Source of the DNA: F23-B02 sp963632825
Lineage (GTDB): Bacteria; Bacillota; Clostridia; Oscillospirales; Oscillospiraceae
Direction of reading: 5' to 3'
Length of the DNA stretch: 40,717 nt
Assembly: GCA_963632825.1 (NCBI GenBank)
Contig: CAVGWF010000010.1
Location: 1 to 40,717, forward strand
Shown here in pieces: positions 14,068 to 23,179 of this stretch (within the stretch, counting starts at the first letter, position 1; each line of letters starts with the position of its first letter). A model generated the notes under the pieces. That model did not search any database, was not told where the DNA came from, and saw nothing but the letters and a program-made list of their open reading frames with translations. The translations under genes and the position numbers were made by a program.

Positions 14068-15264
14068 TTAATTTAGTGAATCCATTATTGTGTTCAAAAC
14101 ATTATCAAAGTTCCTGCTGTTTACCGAGTATTCCGCACTTGCGGCATACTCCTTGCGCTGCACATCCGACTGCATTTTATCTATGGCTTCCATCAGCCGT
14201 TCATACACCGGGTGCTCCGATGTGCTGCTCTGGGTGCCGATGGCTGCCAGATATCCGTTATCGCCTACAAAACGGCTGTTGACCTTTGCCGAGCAGAACC
14301 AGCGCAGGAACATCTGAGACGATCTCTCGCGGCTCTCGTCTGATGCCAGTATCGTCATGCCCAGTACTCTTTCAGTGTAAACCGGCTTGCCGTCCTTCAT
14401 ATAGGGAAAATCAGCAAACACAAACCTTTCATCGTCAAGCTCCGAGGCATACTGCATAATGTCCGCGCTCGAGACTATCGCCGCGGCAAGCTCACCGCCG
14501 GCAAGAAGCTGCGCCGCTTTGCCGTTTGTGGAGATTACCCCGCGGTCGTATGCCGTTTCCGCCAGCAGCTTATAGACATATTTGCAGTTTTCGTTATCCG
14601 TATCGTAGGGGCTCACACCGTCAAATTCGTCGCCGAGCTGGGCGACACTGCTGCGGAAAAACATGGAATAATCGGATATTGAGAAGAAGCTGCTCGTGTT
14701 CCGCTTATAGTACTCCACCGCGACCGAGCACAGCTTTTCAAAGCTCGATATCGCTCCGGCATCGGAAAACATCTCGGTGTTTAGGACGAAAACATTCGTC
14801 TCCGCCGCGATCGGTACCGCCGTGAGCCCGTTTTTGCCGGTAGCTGCGGTGAGCATCGTTTCATTATAATCGGAGGTCTCCCACTTTCCGAAATATGCGT
14901 CCATATCCGCAAGCAGAGACTCCGACTCGAGATATGCCGCAAAATCGGTGTCGCAGGCAAGCATATCCGGAAGCTGCGAGCCGTCCTGCGCGGCTGCACA
15001 TACCTCGTCATACAGCTCCTTGCTGCTGTCAAAGCTGCGCGTCACAACGGTTATGCCGTATTCTGCTCCGTCACCCTCGTTATACTCCGCACACAGTGCC
15101 TCGAACCCTGCCCACATCGCATCATCGTTTACATACCACACGCTGACCTCCTGCTGAGCTTCCGGTCTGTATGGGGCATAATGAGCAAGGTATATGTAAA
15201 TGACACCGCCGAGCACCAGCAGTACCGCCGCGCCGAGGGCAAGCCTATACTTTATTTTTGACAT
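14068..15264 (-). CDS. Membrane-anchored extracellular solute-binding protein
   Basis: Protein of 398 residues resembling family-1 solute-binding proteins of ABC transporters: VSVWYVNDDAMWAGFEALCAEYNE near the start, then LPDMLACDTDFAAYLESESLLADMDAYF and TAVPIAAETNVFVLNTEMF, typical of this fold. It has one N-terminal membrane helix (about 7-27) but no lipobox Cys, so it seems to be held by an uncleaved anchor. No permease or ATPase gene is adjacent, so it is either an orphan binding protein for a distant transporter or a sensory protein. It is the first gene of a pair with hypB; any functional link, for example nickel, is not shown by the sequence. Confidence 0.75.
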   Translation of the reverse strand: MSKIKYRLALGAAVLLVLGGVIYIYLAHYAPYRPEAQQEVSVWYVNDDAMWAGFEALCAEYNEGDGAEYGITVVTRSFDSSKELYDEVCAAAQDGSQLPDMLACDTDFAAYLESESLLADMDAYFGKWETSDYNETMLTAATGKNGLTAVPIAAETNVFVLNTEMFSDAGAISSFEKLCSVAVEYYKRNTSSFFSISDYSMFFRSSVAQLGDEFDGVSPYDTDNENCKYVYKLLAETAYDRGVISTNGKAAQLLAGGELAAAIVSSADIMQYASELDDERFVFADFPYMKDGKPVYTERVLGMTILASDESRERSSQMFLRWFCSAKVNSRFVGDNGYLAAIGTQSSTSEHPVYERLMEAIDKMQSDVQRKEYAASAEYSVNSRNFDNVLNTIMDSLN

Positions 15265-15279
15265 TTCATATTCCTTTTT

Positions 15280-15298
15280 GTCCGCCGTATGAGCGGAC
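15280..15298 (-). promoter_or_regulatory. Leader hairpin next to the ribosome site of the solute-binding gene
   Basis: GTCCGC-N7-GCGGAC forms a stable stem directly before AAAAAGGAA, the ribosome site of the gene starting at 15264. It might tune translation. Read on the plus strand it resembles a terminator (followed by TTTTT), but no plus-strand gene lies upstream. Confidence 0.4.
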
Positions 15299-15317
15299 TT
15301 TTTAAATTTACATTGCT

Positions 15318-15346
15318 TTTATATCACATTTTCTTGCCGTTTTCAA
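15318..15346 (-). promoter_or_regulatory. Sigma-A-type promoter of the SBP-hypB unit
   Basis: Minus strand: TTGAAA (15346-15341), 17-base spacer, TATAAA (15323-15318). Confidence 0.65.
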
Positions 15347-15408
15347 CATTATTGTGTCGAGTGCGGTTATGCACATATGCACATTGCATTTTTGCATTGG
15401 GGTTTTAT

Positions 15409-15437
15409 TTGACCGAAGGGGGCAATTGTGTTATTAT
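15409..15437 (+). promoter_or_regulatory. Sigma-A-type promoter of the GLUG-repeat SLH gene
   Basis: TTGACC (15409-15414), 17-base spacer, TATTAT (15432-15437). A tandem ATGCACAT pair lies upstream at 15369-15384. Confidence 0.65.
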
Positions 15438-15493
15438 TATAATTAATTAAAAATGTATTAATTTGTTATTACGCCCTTTTCGGAGGTAAAAAG

Positions 15494-18400
15494 ATGAACA
15501 CTGCACTCAAAAAAACAATAAGCCTTGTGCTTGCTGCGGTAATGCTCCTCGGTCTTGCTTACATACCGGCAGCCGAGGCGGCTGCGGAGGATGCCTGCGG
15601 CTATACGCCTGAAATGACGGTAACGCAGCTTTACGACTCCGGCGCGGATGCCGCTTCCGGAGAAAGCTACAGCATTTCGTCCGCAGACGAGCTTATAAGC
15701 TTTGAAAAGTATGTTAACTCCGGCAAAAGCACTGCCGGTGCGACATTCTATCTCACAAGCGATATCAAGCTCGATAAGGATACCTTGTGGACGCCCATAG
15801 GCGGCAGCGCGCTCAACGCCTTCAAGGGCGTTTTCGACGGCTGCGGTTATGCCGTTTTGAATCTCTTAAGCGCCTCGGCAGGCGACGGCTTTGCCCTTTT
15901 CGGCTATGCCGATGGCGGCGCGGTCATAAAGAACCTCGGCGTTGAGGGCGAGATAAGCGGCGGCAGCGGACTCGGCGGCATGGTATACCGGATCAACGAC
16001 GCTTCCGTCTTTAACTGCTGGTCGGCCGTCGACATTACCGGCAGCGGCATTATCGGCGGCATTGCCGCCGAGGTAAACGGAGGAAAGATCGAAAATTGCC
16101 TCAGCTACGGCTACATAGAGGGCAGCACCGACACCGGCGCGATAGCGGGAACGGTGTCCTCAGGCGGAAAGATCAGTTTCTGCTACTATGTCTATTACGG
16201 TGCGGATAAGTCGGTTGGCAGCACTGAGCTCGGCAGCTCCGCGAGCGTTTACCGCTTTGCAAGCAGCAGCACCGAGGTGCTCACCGAGAAGGCGCTCACC
16301 GTCGGAACCGAAAAGACCGACGATCTCATAGCTCTGCTCAATGAGTGGATAAAAAAGAACAGCAGTCTCGGAAGCTGCCGCACATGGGTGTATGACACCT
16401 CGTCGCAGAGCGTCGGCCGTGTCGACGGAAGATATCCGAGCATGGAGTATCCCGGATACATTGCGCCGGCCGACAGCATTTACACCGCAACGGCGAGTAT
16501 GACCGCATTGTACGAATCCGGCAAAAACGGCGAGGCCGGCGCGTTTTACAGCATATCCGACGGCGATGAGCTCGTCTGCTTCCGCGACTATGTAAATAAC
16601 GGCTACGCCACCGAGGGAATGACCTTTTTCCTCACGGCGGATATAAATATGACCCCCGTTTCGGCGATGACCGCCGAGCAGACATGGACGCCCATAGGAA
16701 GCAGCGACAAGACCCCGTTTAAGGGCATTTTCGACGGTCAGGGCTATCTGCTTTCGGACAACTATATAAACGCCGGAAGTACTCAGGGACTGTTCGGATA
16801 TGTTGACGGGCAGGATGCCGAGATAAAGAATGTTGCGGCCACCGGCGTTATAACCGCGAAGGACGATACCGGCGGAATAGTTGCCTGTCTCATGAGCGGC
16901 AGTGTTATAAACTGCTGGTTTTCGGGCGAGATAAACGCCTCGGACAGAGTGGGCGGCATCGTAGGCAAGGCTGATGCGGGAAACATAATCAACTGCGTAT
17001 CCTTCAAGGAGGTCACCGCAGACTCAAAGGCCGGCGGCATAGTCGGTGCGACGACCTCGGCGGTAAATGTAAAGTATTGCTACTACCCCGCCAACGCCAA
17101 GTCCGCCTGCGGCGACAGCGGTGCGACCCAGACGGCGGTTGTGTCATTCACAAACAGCACCGCCGGGTTCAGGCTTGAGCGCTCGGTGACGGTCGGAAGC
17201 GCATCCGGCATCATGCTCCTCAATGTTCTGAACCATTGGGTCACATATCTTGCGACAAACGGCAGCTTCCGCTTCTGGAAGTACGACTCAAGTGCGGCGG
17301 GCATAGCCCGCATACAGGGCGATCACCCGACGCAGCTCTTCCCCGGCGACGGCTCGGGCGTAAAGTATGTCGACGAGCCCCGTGCCGATGTTGACAGCAC
17401 CAAAAATCCCTACGGCGTTATATATTCCGAGACCTCGACAATGACGGTGCTCTATGAGTCCGGCGAGGAGGCCGTCAAGGGCGGACACTACAGCATATCA
17501 AGCGGAAAAGAGCTCAAAATGCTCGCGGAATATGTAAATGGCGGCAAGGACACCGACGGTGTTACCTTCTACCTCAAGGACGATGTTGATATATCCACAA
17601 AGGCGCTCGGCAACTCCGGCGACGGCTGGCAGCCTATAGGAAAGGATTTCAGCACGCTCGATCCCACTACATTGACATACATGTTCCGCGGCATTTTCGA
17701 CGGCTGCGGCTACACGGTGTACGGTCTTTTCATGACAAACGAGAAGGGCGATAACCTCGGTCTGTTCGGCAGAGCCCGCGGCGCGACCATCAAGAATCTC
17801 GGCGTTGCAGGTGCCATGGTCGGCGAATTTAACTGCGGCGGCATAGTCGGCAAGATAGATAACGGCGTTATCGAAAATTGCTGGGCGGCGGTGAGCATAC
17901 AGTCAGAGTCCGAAACGGGCGGCATCGCCGGCAGAATAGACAACACCGTAATAAGAAACTGCGTTTCCTACGGCTCCGTTTTGTGCTACGGCGGCGAGAC
18001 CTGCGTTGGCGGCGGCATATTCGGCGATGACATGGGCAAATCGACGGTCGAGAACTGCTACTTCCTCAAGGATTCCGCGAGTGCGGGCTATAACAGCCTC
18101 AGCAAGAGCGGCACGGCCGACATTATGACATTCGTCTACGGCTTTGAAAACGACGACTATTTCTGCACGCTCGAGCGCGCCGCCGTCATAGATGACGTCA
18201 CCACGACGAGTCTGCTCGACGCACTCAACGCATGGGTGCTGCTGCAGAACAACGCGCAGTACTCCGGATGGTATAATTCCAATGTCATGATAGCCGCAGG
18301 TGACGGCAATAATCCCGGACATTACCCGCGCCTTATGGATCCCAATACCGGAGCCGACACCAAGAACGATGACTACAGCGGCGATTACACCGCGACCTCG

Positions 18401-20959
18401 TCCATGAGCGCTCTGTACAGTACCCGCACCGACGGTGTTGAGGGCGCATTCTACAGCATAAACGGTCTTGATGACCTCGAAGCGCTCAGAGACTATGTAA
18501 ACGACGGCTTCAAGACGAAAAACATAACCTTCTTCATGACGCGCGATATTGACATGAGCCTCAAGTACTCCTCCGGCACCTCCAGATCATGGGCCCCGAT
18601 AGGCAATGTAAACGAGCCGTTCAAGGGTATATTCGACGGTCAGGGCTACACGGTGAAATACCTGTACATAAACACCTCGGACGATGATCAGGGGCTGTTC
18701 GGTCACACCGGCGACGGCGCGCTCATCAAGAACCTCGGCATCTGCGGCGTGGTGCGCGCCGGCACGAATGCCGGCGGCATAGTCGGCGACTTCAACTTCT
18801 CGACCATCGCAAACTGCTGGTCGAGCTGCGAGGTAACGGCACTGAGCAACAACGCGGGAGGTCTTGTCGGCGGAGCAAACATGGGCAGCATAATCAACTG
18901 CACCAGCTACGGTGCGGTAGTCAACTCCGGTCAGTACGGTGCAATCGCCGGATATGCATTCGGCACCACCATGAAATACTGCTATTACCTGTACGGCACC
19001 TGCCAGCAGGCATACGGAACCGCCTCAACGCCGGTCGTGAGCAATGTACAGTACTTTAACGGAACGAGCGCGGCGTGCATTCTTCACGAGAGCGTCAGCG
19101 TCGAGGGTACCTCCACCCGCAACGCGCTCAGCGCGCTCAAGCTCTTTGTCGACGCTCATCCCGAGACCAACTACTGCTATTGGGCCATCGGCAACACCGA
19201 GGAATACGCCAAGATGGGCGTTACCTTCTTCCCGGTTCTGATCTCGGCATCCAACACCATGGGTGAAAAGGATTATAAAACTGTTCAGGCATACTTCAAC
19301 GGGCAGGAATATAACTCGCTCGTTAAAGCGGTGAACGCTGCAAACGACTCCGAAAACGGCGGCGATGTGACGCTTGCGACAAATGTCGTTCTGAGCAAAA
19401 ACGAGGCAATTACGCTTGACGAAAATGTAAGGATACTCACCGGCGACTACTCGCTTGTCATAAAGTCTCCCGTTAAGGTGTTCAGCATGCAGCAGCTCAT
19501 AGGGATGTTTATAGTGAAAGAGGGCGGCAGCATATCGGTATGGGACGGCAGCGCGTACAAGCTGTTTATATACGCCGACAAGGATGCTGATCTGAGCTGC
19601 GGAAGCGAATTTTTCGGCACCCAGAGCCTTACCTTCTTCTCAGGCGATGTCGAAAACGGCGGCAGCGACGCATACAACCTCACTCTGCGCGACGGTGAGT
19701 TTATAGTCAACTCCACGCTTGACAGCGGAAATCCGCATAAGATACCGGCGGGAAGCACCATAACGATCGAAACCCGCGGAACTCTCAATGTCGCCTCCAA
19801 TGCAAGAATACGCACAACGGGCGGCGCAGCGATAATCAATAACGGCACCGTTAAGATAGGCAATGCAACGCTCGACCTCAACGACGGCTCGCTTATGAAG
19901 GGCATTTTTGAGGACGACGGCGGAACGGTGTCGCTCCCGTTTGTCTACAAGGACGGGTATATCCTGCTCGGCTGGAACGACGGTAAGTCAAGCACGAATT
20001 ACCCTGCCGGCAGCAAGGTCGATGTTAATACGGCAGCCACGCTCACCGCAAAATGGAAGCTCGGTCAGGGCACCGACCCGTACCCCGGCGACGATGCATA
20101 TGACGATAATGACGAGCCCGTGTATAACATTCCGATAAATATCATCCAGTCGGACGGCGGCACGATAAGTCCGGGCAGCACAAAGGCCGCAAAGGGCGAA
20201 AATCTCAGCTTCAGTGTAAGCTCCGCGAGCGGGTATTACACAAAAAACACTCTCGTTGACGGCAGCAAGGTCACTCTCGACGGCGGCAGCTATACATTCG
20301 TCAGCATCAGTGATGAGCACAGCTTAATAGCTCTGTTTGCTCCGACAACGAACAGCGCCTTCTACAATTGGGTATCCCCGTTTGAGGATGTACATCCCGG
20401 CGACTGGTTCTACGACAATGTGCGCTACTGCGTTTCCGCAGGACTGTTTAACGGTACATCGGATACCACCTTCTCACCCGACCTGCCCATGACACGCGAG
20501 ATGTTCATAACCGTTTTGTGGCGTTTGTCAGGCTCGTCTGCCGTTCCCGGCAGCGGAAGCAGCTTCACTGATGTGCCTGCTTCGAGCTACGCTTACGAGG
20601 CGATACGCTGGGGCAGCTACTTCGGAATAGTAAACGGCATGTCTGCAACTCAGTTCGGCTACGGCTGCTCTATCACCCGTGAGCAGCTTGTGACATTCCT
20701 GTTCCGTTATGCCAAGGGTTATGCCGGAGACGATGTTTCGCTGTACGACAACACGAATATCTTAGGCTACTCTGATGTTCTTGATATCTCCCGCGGAATG
20801 ACGCAGCCCTTCCAGTGGGCTATAGGTGCGGGACTCGTAAACGGCGCTACCAATACGACGCTCGACCCCAAGGGCACGGCAAGCAGAGCTATGGTAGCGG
20901 CGGTGCTCTCGCGCTACTGCAACAAATTCGTCAATACGGTCCCCGTTTTCGGCACATGA
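15494..20959 (+). CDS. Giant GLUG-repeat surface protein with InlB-B and three SLH domains
   Basis: Secreted wall-bound protein of 1821 residues. It starts at ATG 15494, 7 bases after CGGAGG. Residues 1-30 are a signal peptide. Four modules of about 300 residues follow (starting near 36, 325, 630 and 955). Each begins with a T..LY.SG...G..YSI....EL...YVN.G segment, then W.PIG....FKG.FDG.GY, then several GLUG motifs (GGIVG...G.I.NCW...), and ends with a conserved LN.W segment and R..G.YP. GLUG motifs are known from IgA-protease-like and adhesin proteins as beta-helix-like repeats. A non-repeated region (about 1255-1480), an InlB-B-like unit (DGYILLGWNDGKSS...AKWKLG), and three SLH domains (about 1630-1821) complete it. 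No catalytic motif is visible; adhesion or a structural role is likely. It is monocistronic, with its own promoter and terminator. Confidence 0.88.
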   Translation: MNTALKKTISLVLAAVMLLGLAYIPAAEAAAEDACGYTPEMTVTQLYDSGADAASGESYSISSADELISFEKYVNSGKSTAGATFYLTSDIKLDKDTLWTPIGGSALNAFKGVFDGCGYAVLNLLSASAGDGFALFGYADGGAVIKNLGVEGEISGGSGLGGMVYRINDASVFNCWSAVDITGSGIIGGIAAEVNGGKIENCLSYGYIEGSTDTGAIAGTVSSGGKISFCYYVYYGADKSVGSTELGSSASVYRFASSSTEVLTEKALTVGTEKTDDLIALLNEWIKKNSSLGSCRTWVYDTSSQSVGRVDGRYPSMEYPGYIAPADSIYTATASMTALYESGKNGEAGAFYSISDGDELVCFRDYVNNGYATEGMTFFLTADINMTPVSAMTAEQTWTPIGSSDKTPFKGIFDGQGYLLSDNYINAGSTQGLFGYVDGQDAEIKNVAATGVITAKDDTGGIVACLMSGSVINCWFSGEINASDRVGGIVGKADAGNIINCVSFKEVTADSKAGGIVGATTSAVNVKYCYYPANAKSACGDSGATQTAVVSFTNSTAGFRLERSVTVGSASGIMLLNVLNHWVTYLATNGSFRFWKYDSSAAGIARIQGDHPTQLFPGDGSGVKYVDEPRADVDSTKNPYGVIYSETSTMTVLYESGEEAVKGGHYSISSGKELKMLAEYVNGGKDTDGVTFYLKDDVDISTKALGNSGDGWQPIGKDFSTLDPTTLTYMFRGIFDGCGYTVYGLFMTNEKGDNLGLFGRARGATIKNLGVAGAMVGEFNCGGIVGKIDNGVIENCWAAVSIQSESETGGIAGRIDNTVIRNCVSYGSVLCYGGETCVGGGIFGDDMGKSTVENCYFLKDSASAGYNSLSKSGTADIMTFVYGFENDDYFCTLERAAVIDDVTTTSLLDALNAWVLLQNNAQYSGWYNSNVMIAAGDGNNPGHYPRLMDPNTGADTKNDDYSGDYTATSSMSALYSTRTDGVEGAFYSINGLDDLEALRDYVNDGFKTKNITFFMTRDIDMSLKYSSGTSRSWAPIGNVNEPFKGIFDGQGYTVKYLYINTSDDDQGLFGHTGDGALIKNLGICGVVRAGTNAGGIVGDFNFSTIANCWSSCEVTALSNNAGGLVGGANMGSIINCTSYGAVVNSGQYGAIAGYAFGTTMKYCYYLYGTCQQAYGTASTPVVSNVQYFNGTSAACILHESVSVEGTSTRNALSALKLFVDAHPETNYCYWAIGNTEEYAKMGVTFFPVLISASNTMGEKDYKTVQAYFNGQEYNSLVKAVNAANDSENGGDVTLATNVVLSKNEAITLDENVRILTGDYSLVIKSPVKVFSMQQLIGMFIVKEGGSISVWDGSAYKLFIYADKDADLSCGSEFFGTQSLTFFSGDVENGGSDAYNLTLRDGEFIVNSTLDSGNPHKIPAGSTITIETRGTLNVASNARIRTTGGAAIINNGTVKIGNATLDLNDGSLMKGIFEDDGGTVSLPFVYKDGYILLGWNDGKSSTNYPAGSKVDVNTAATLTAKWKLGQGTDPYPGDDAYDDNDEPVYNIPINIIQSDGGTISPGSTKAAKGENLSFSVSSASGYYTKNTLVDGSKVTLDGGSYTFVSISDEHSLIALFAPTTNSAFYNWVSPFEDVHPGDWFYDNVRYCVSAGLFNGTSDTTFSPDLPMTREMFITVLWRLSGSSAVPGSGSSFTDVPASSYAYEAIRWGSYFGIVNGMSATQFGYGCSITREQLVTFLFRYAKGYAGDDVSLYDNTNILGYSDVLDISRGMTQPFQWAIGAGLVNGATNTTLDPKGTASRAMVAAVLSRYCNKFVNTVPVFGT

Positions 20960-21024
20960 ATGTATGGAGCGGAGAAGCCTCCACTCGTCAAAAGGTCTGG
21001 CGGATCAGTCTTTTTGACATAACG

Positions 21025-21070
21025 ATATCCCCTGATGCAGTTCACTTTTCCTGCATCAGGGGATATTTTC
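21025..21070 (+). terminator. Strong intrinsic terminator of the GLUG-SLH gene
   Basis: A 16-bp perfect stem (21025-21040 with 21051-21066) with a 10-base loop, followed by TTTTC. It lies between convergent genes and may also serve the minus-strand operon ending at 21097. Confidence 0.9.
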
Positions 21071-21096
21071 TGATTTATCGCAGAGAAGCTATTCCT

Positions 21097-21369
21097 CTAC
21101 GAAAATTTTACGAAGCCCGTAAGCGTTCCGAGCGGATAGCCGAGCGTCCACTCGCTGCCACCGCACTTCGGGCACACCGTGCCGCGCTCGTGCAGCTCGT
21201 CAATATAAGCCTCAGCGCGCTGGATGTACATATTCGTTTTCACGACATATTTGCACTTCGGACAATAGACGAGATAATTTGCAAAGCTGTCATATATGCC
21301 CTTTTTGCGGTTTTCCTTCTCCTCATAGGAAAGGGCGCGCGGGAGAATATTATGATTTGTATAGCTCAT
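21097..21369 (-). CDS. Small zinc-ribbon protein
   Basis: Protein of 90 residues with two CxxC knuckles, YCPKCKY and VCPKCGGSEW, about 30 residues apart, separated by a helix: a typical zinc-ribbon arrangement. No known domain beyond that. ATG 21369 (second Met) is chosen because AGGAGG lies seven bases upstream of it; the ATG at 21375 is only one base from that site. It is the last gene of the four-gene operon, 12 bases after the microprotein. It might deliver electrons or metal, or act as a small chaperone for the iron-sulphur enzymes encoded with it; the sequence does not decide this. Confidence 0.75.
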   Translation of the reverse strand: MSYTNHNILPRALSYEEKENRKKGIYDSFANYLVYCPKCKYVVKTNMYIQRAEAYIDELHERGTVCPKCGGSEWTLGYPLGTLTGFVKFS

Positions 21370-21381
21370 CCTCATGCCTCC

Positions 21382-21540
21382 TCAGATCAGATGCTCGCGC
21401 TTTACACTGTCATAGTGCTTATCCAAAAACGGCACTATAACGCTGCGCATGAGCCTCATGTCAAGATTAAAATAGTAAACGGCAAACAGGGCCGCAAGCG
21501 CGGCTGCGCTCATACCCATTATCTTAGCAATAGCTTTCAT
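21382..21540 (-). CDS. 52-residue single-pass membrane microprotein
   Basis: Short frame: ATG 21540, TGA at 21384-21382. It has a good ribosome site (AAGGAG, seven bases upstream) and tight spacing to both neighbours (15 and 12 bases). It begins MKAIAKIMGM, then a hydrophobic stretch (about 10-25, SAAALAALFAVYYF), then a charged amphipathic C-terminus (RSVIVPFLDKHYDSVKREHLI). No family is recognised. Its place between the large dehydratase-type subunit and the zinc ribbon suggests it belongs to the same system, perhaps as a membrane tether. Confidence 0.65.
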   Translation of the reverse strand: MKAIAKIMGMSAAALAALFAVYYFNLDMRLMRSVIVPFLDKHYDSVKREHLI

Positions 21541-21555
21541 ATCGCTGCTCCTTTC

Positions 21556-23166
21556 TTACCAGCCCATTTCGTCGTCAAAATCGACGAGAGTCGGGTCAAT
21601 GGGCTCCTCATGCATAACGCTCTGCATATACTGGTTCACGGTCTTGCGCGCCTCGTTCGTGGGGACTATGCGGCAGTCCATGAGCGAGTGCGGCATCCAG
21701 ATGATATTGAAGCGGTCGCGGTGCTTATGAAATTCCTCCTCAAGCAAGCCCTGAGCGCCCGCCATACCCTTGCAGCCTATGTCGTCATACATGATGATGG
21801 TGTCGCAGTTGAATTTCTCCGCAGTCTCCCACATCTGCATGAGGTGGCGGTTTCCGCCGACGGTATGAGTGCGCATGGGAGTTCTGGCGTGCCAGTCGGC
21901 AATGTCGCTCATCATGGTGTCGCGGTCGGTGGTATCGACAATGTTGTGACCCGTCAGCGAGTCCATGTTGATAACGGTCATGATGCCCCAGCAGTTATAC
22001 AGCCACTGCACACCGTGGGCATAGTAGGTCGAACCGCAGGACCACGCCAGCGCACGGTGACGCGCAAGCGGGAACGGATGGATGTTTTTGCGGGCACATT
22101 TTTCAAATACCCTGTTTATCTTGCGGTTTGCCTTCTTGAAGTACTTCGTGCCTCCCTGCTGATAGAAGTAGATGCGGAACAAGCCCTGAACGACGGAATT
22201 GAGCGCGCCGTTATCGCTTTTGGCGTAAATATCCCAGCGGTTGAGCGAGCCGCGGTTAAATTCGTTGGTATCCTCTATGTGCTCAATGAACGCATCCCAG
22301 TTAAACGGCACTCCGAACTGCTCCTCGAGGAATTCAATAGCCGAGTAGACCTCGTGCACACCGAGTTCCTTGGTGGTCGGGTCGTCGTACATGAGCGGAG
22401 AGGTGAACGGATGAACGGCTTTCCTGCCGTCGCCTGACAGTGCGCGCCACATTGCGGTGTTGTCCATCATGTTGGCATCGCAGGGGTTATTGGTGGTCAG
22501 CCAGCAGTTGCCGATGTCCGGATACTCACCGTCAACGGCGACGCCGACCTCAACCAGAGGCAGGGTACACATATCCCCCGGTATGCCGCAGGCTACCGCC
22601 TGATCGACATAGTAGCAGCCGAGCTGCTTGCGCATGAGCGGCAGCATGAACGCCGCGTGCTGCTGCATGTTTATGGCATAATGTCCGGGGAAGCCGAAAA
22701 TTATGTGCTTGGGCAGGGTGTAGTCAAATGCAACGGTGACATCCGTCCACTTTGTTTTTCCGAGCTTACGGTCTGCGCGCAGGCTCTTCCACAGTGTATC
22801 GGTGGAGTCGGAGATCATGCAGTCGAGCGCGTACAGATCAGCCCTCAGCGCCTCGCCGCGGTCGCCCTCTATCCACTTATCGACCATCATCGGAGCCGCC
22901 AGATATGCCGACAGCCAGCGGTATTTCCAGAATGCCTTTGCGATGCGCACGGGATCGTGCATAACGAATATCGCCATCTTTACCCATGTGCACAGCCACT
23001 TGTAAAACGCAAATGCCGTATCCTTAACTCCGCGCCACTCACGGCGGGCATAGAAGTTTGTACCCTCTATATATCTCTGACCTATGTAATGGCAGGGCTC
23101 ATCGCCCTTGAGAAAGTGCTCAAGGGTGCCGTACTGCTCTTTGATGCTGACTTTTCTTTTCCACAT
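21556..23166 (-). CDS. 2-hydroxyacyl-CoA dehydratase / benzoyl-CoA reductase family subunit (large, HgdB/BcrB-like)
   Basis: Oxygen-sensitive iron-sulphur enzyme subunit of 536 residues, about 100-130 longer than the usual 380-440 of the family. The family fold is seen in FGFPGHYAINMQQHAAFMLPLMRKQLGC-type segments and the C-terminal DTIIMYDDIGCKGMAGAQGLLEEEF. Candidate cluster cysteines cluster near the middle (QLGCYYVD, AVACGIPGDMC, IGNCW, NNPCD). Characterised relatives use a [4Fe-4S] cluster and low-potential electrons from an ATP-driven activator to remove water from 2-hydroxyacyl-CoA or to reduce aromatic rings. The substrate here is unknown. It starts at ATG 23166 after AAGGAGG and lies 13 bases behind its partner subunit. 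No activator ATPase gene is in the window. Confidence 0.8.
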   Translation of the reverse strand: MWKRKVSIKEQYGTLEHFLKGDEPCHYIGQRYIEGTNFYARREWRGVKDTAFAFYKWLCTWVKMAIFVMHDPVRIAKAFWKYRWLSAYLAAPMMVDKWIEGDRGEALRADLYALDCMISDSTDTLWKSLRADRKLGKTKWTDVTVAFDYTLPKHIIFGFPGHYAINMQQHAAFMLPLMRKQLGCYYVDQAVACGIPGDMCTLPLVEVGVAVDGEYPDIGNCWLTTNNPCDANMMDNTAMWRALSGDGRKAVHPFTSPLMYDDPTTKELGVHEVYSAIEFLEEQFGVPFNWDAFIEHIEDTNEFNRGSLNRWDIYAKSDNGALNSVVQGLFRIYFYQQGGTKYFKKANRKINRVFEKCARKNIHPFPLARHRALAWSCGSTYYAHGVQWLYNCWGIMTVINMDSLTGHNIVDTTDRDTMMSDIADWHARTPMRTHTVGGNRHLMQMWETAEKFNCDTIIMYDDIGCKGMAGAQGLLEEEFHKHRDRFNIIWMPHSLMDCRIVPTNEARKTVNQYMQSVMHEEPIDPTLVDFDDEMGW

Positions 23167-23179
23167 AGCTTTCCCCTCC

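Noticed and set aside
15494..19250. Regular repeats considered as an array of mobile or regulatory elements
   Set aside because: They are protein modules of about 300 codons within one open frame.
20815..22437. Plus-strand open frame of 540 codons
   Set aside because: It crosses the end of the GLUG-SLH gene in another frame, a strong terminator and the antisense of the dehydratase-type subunit.
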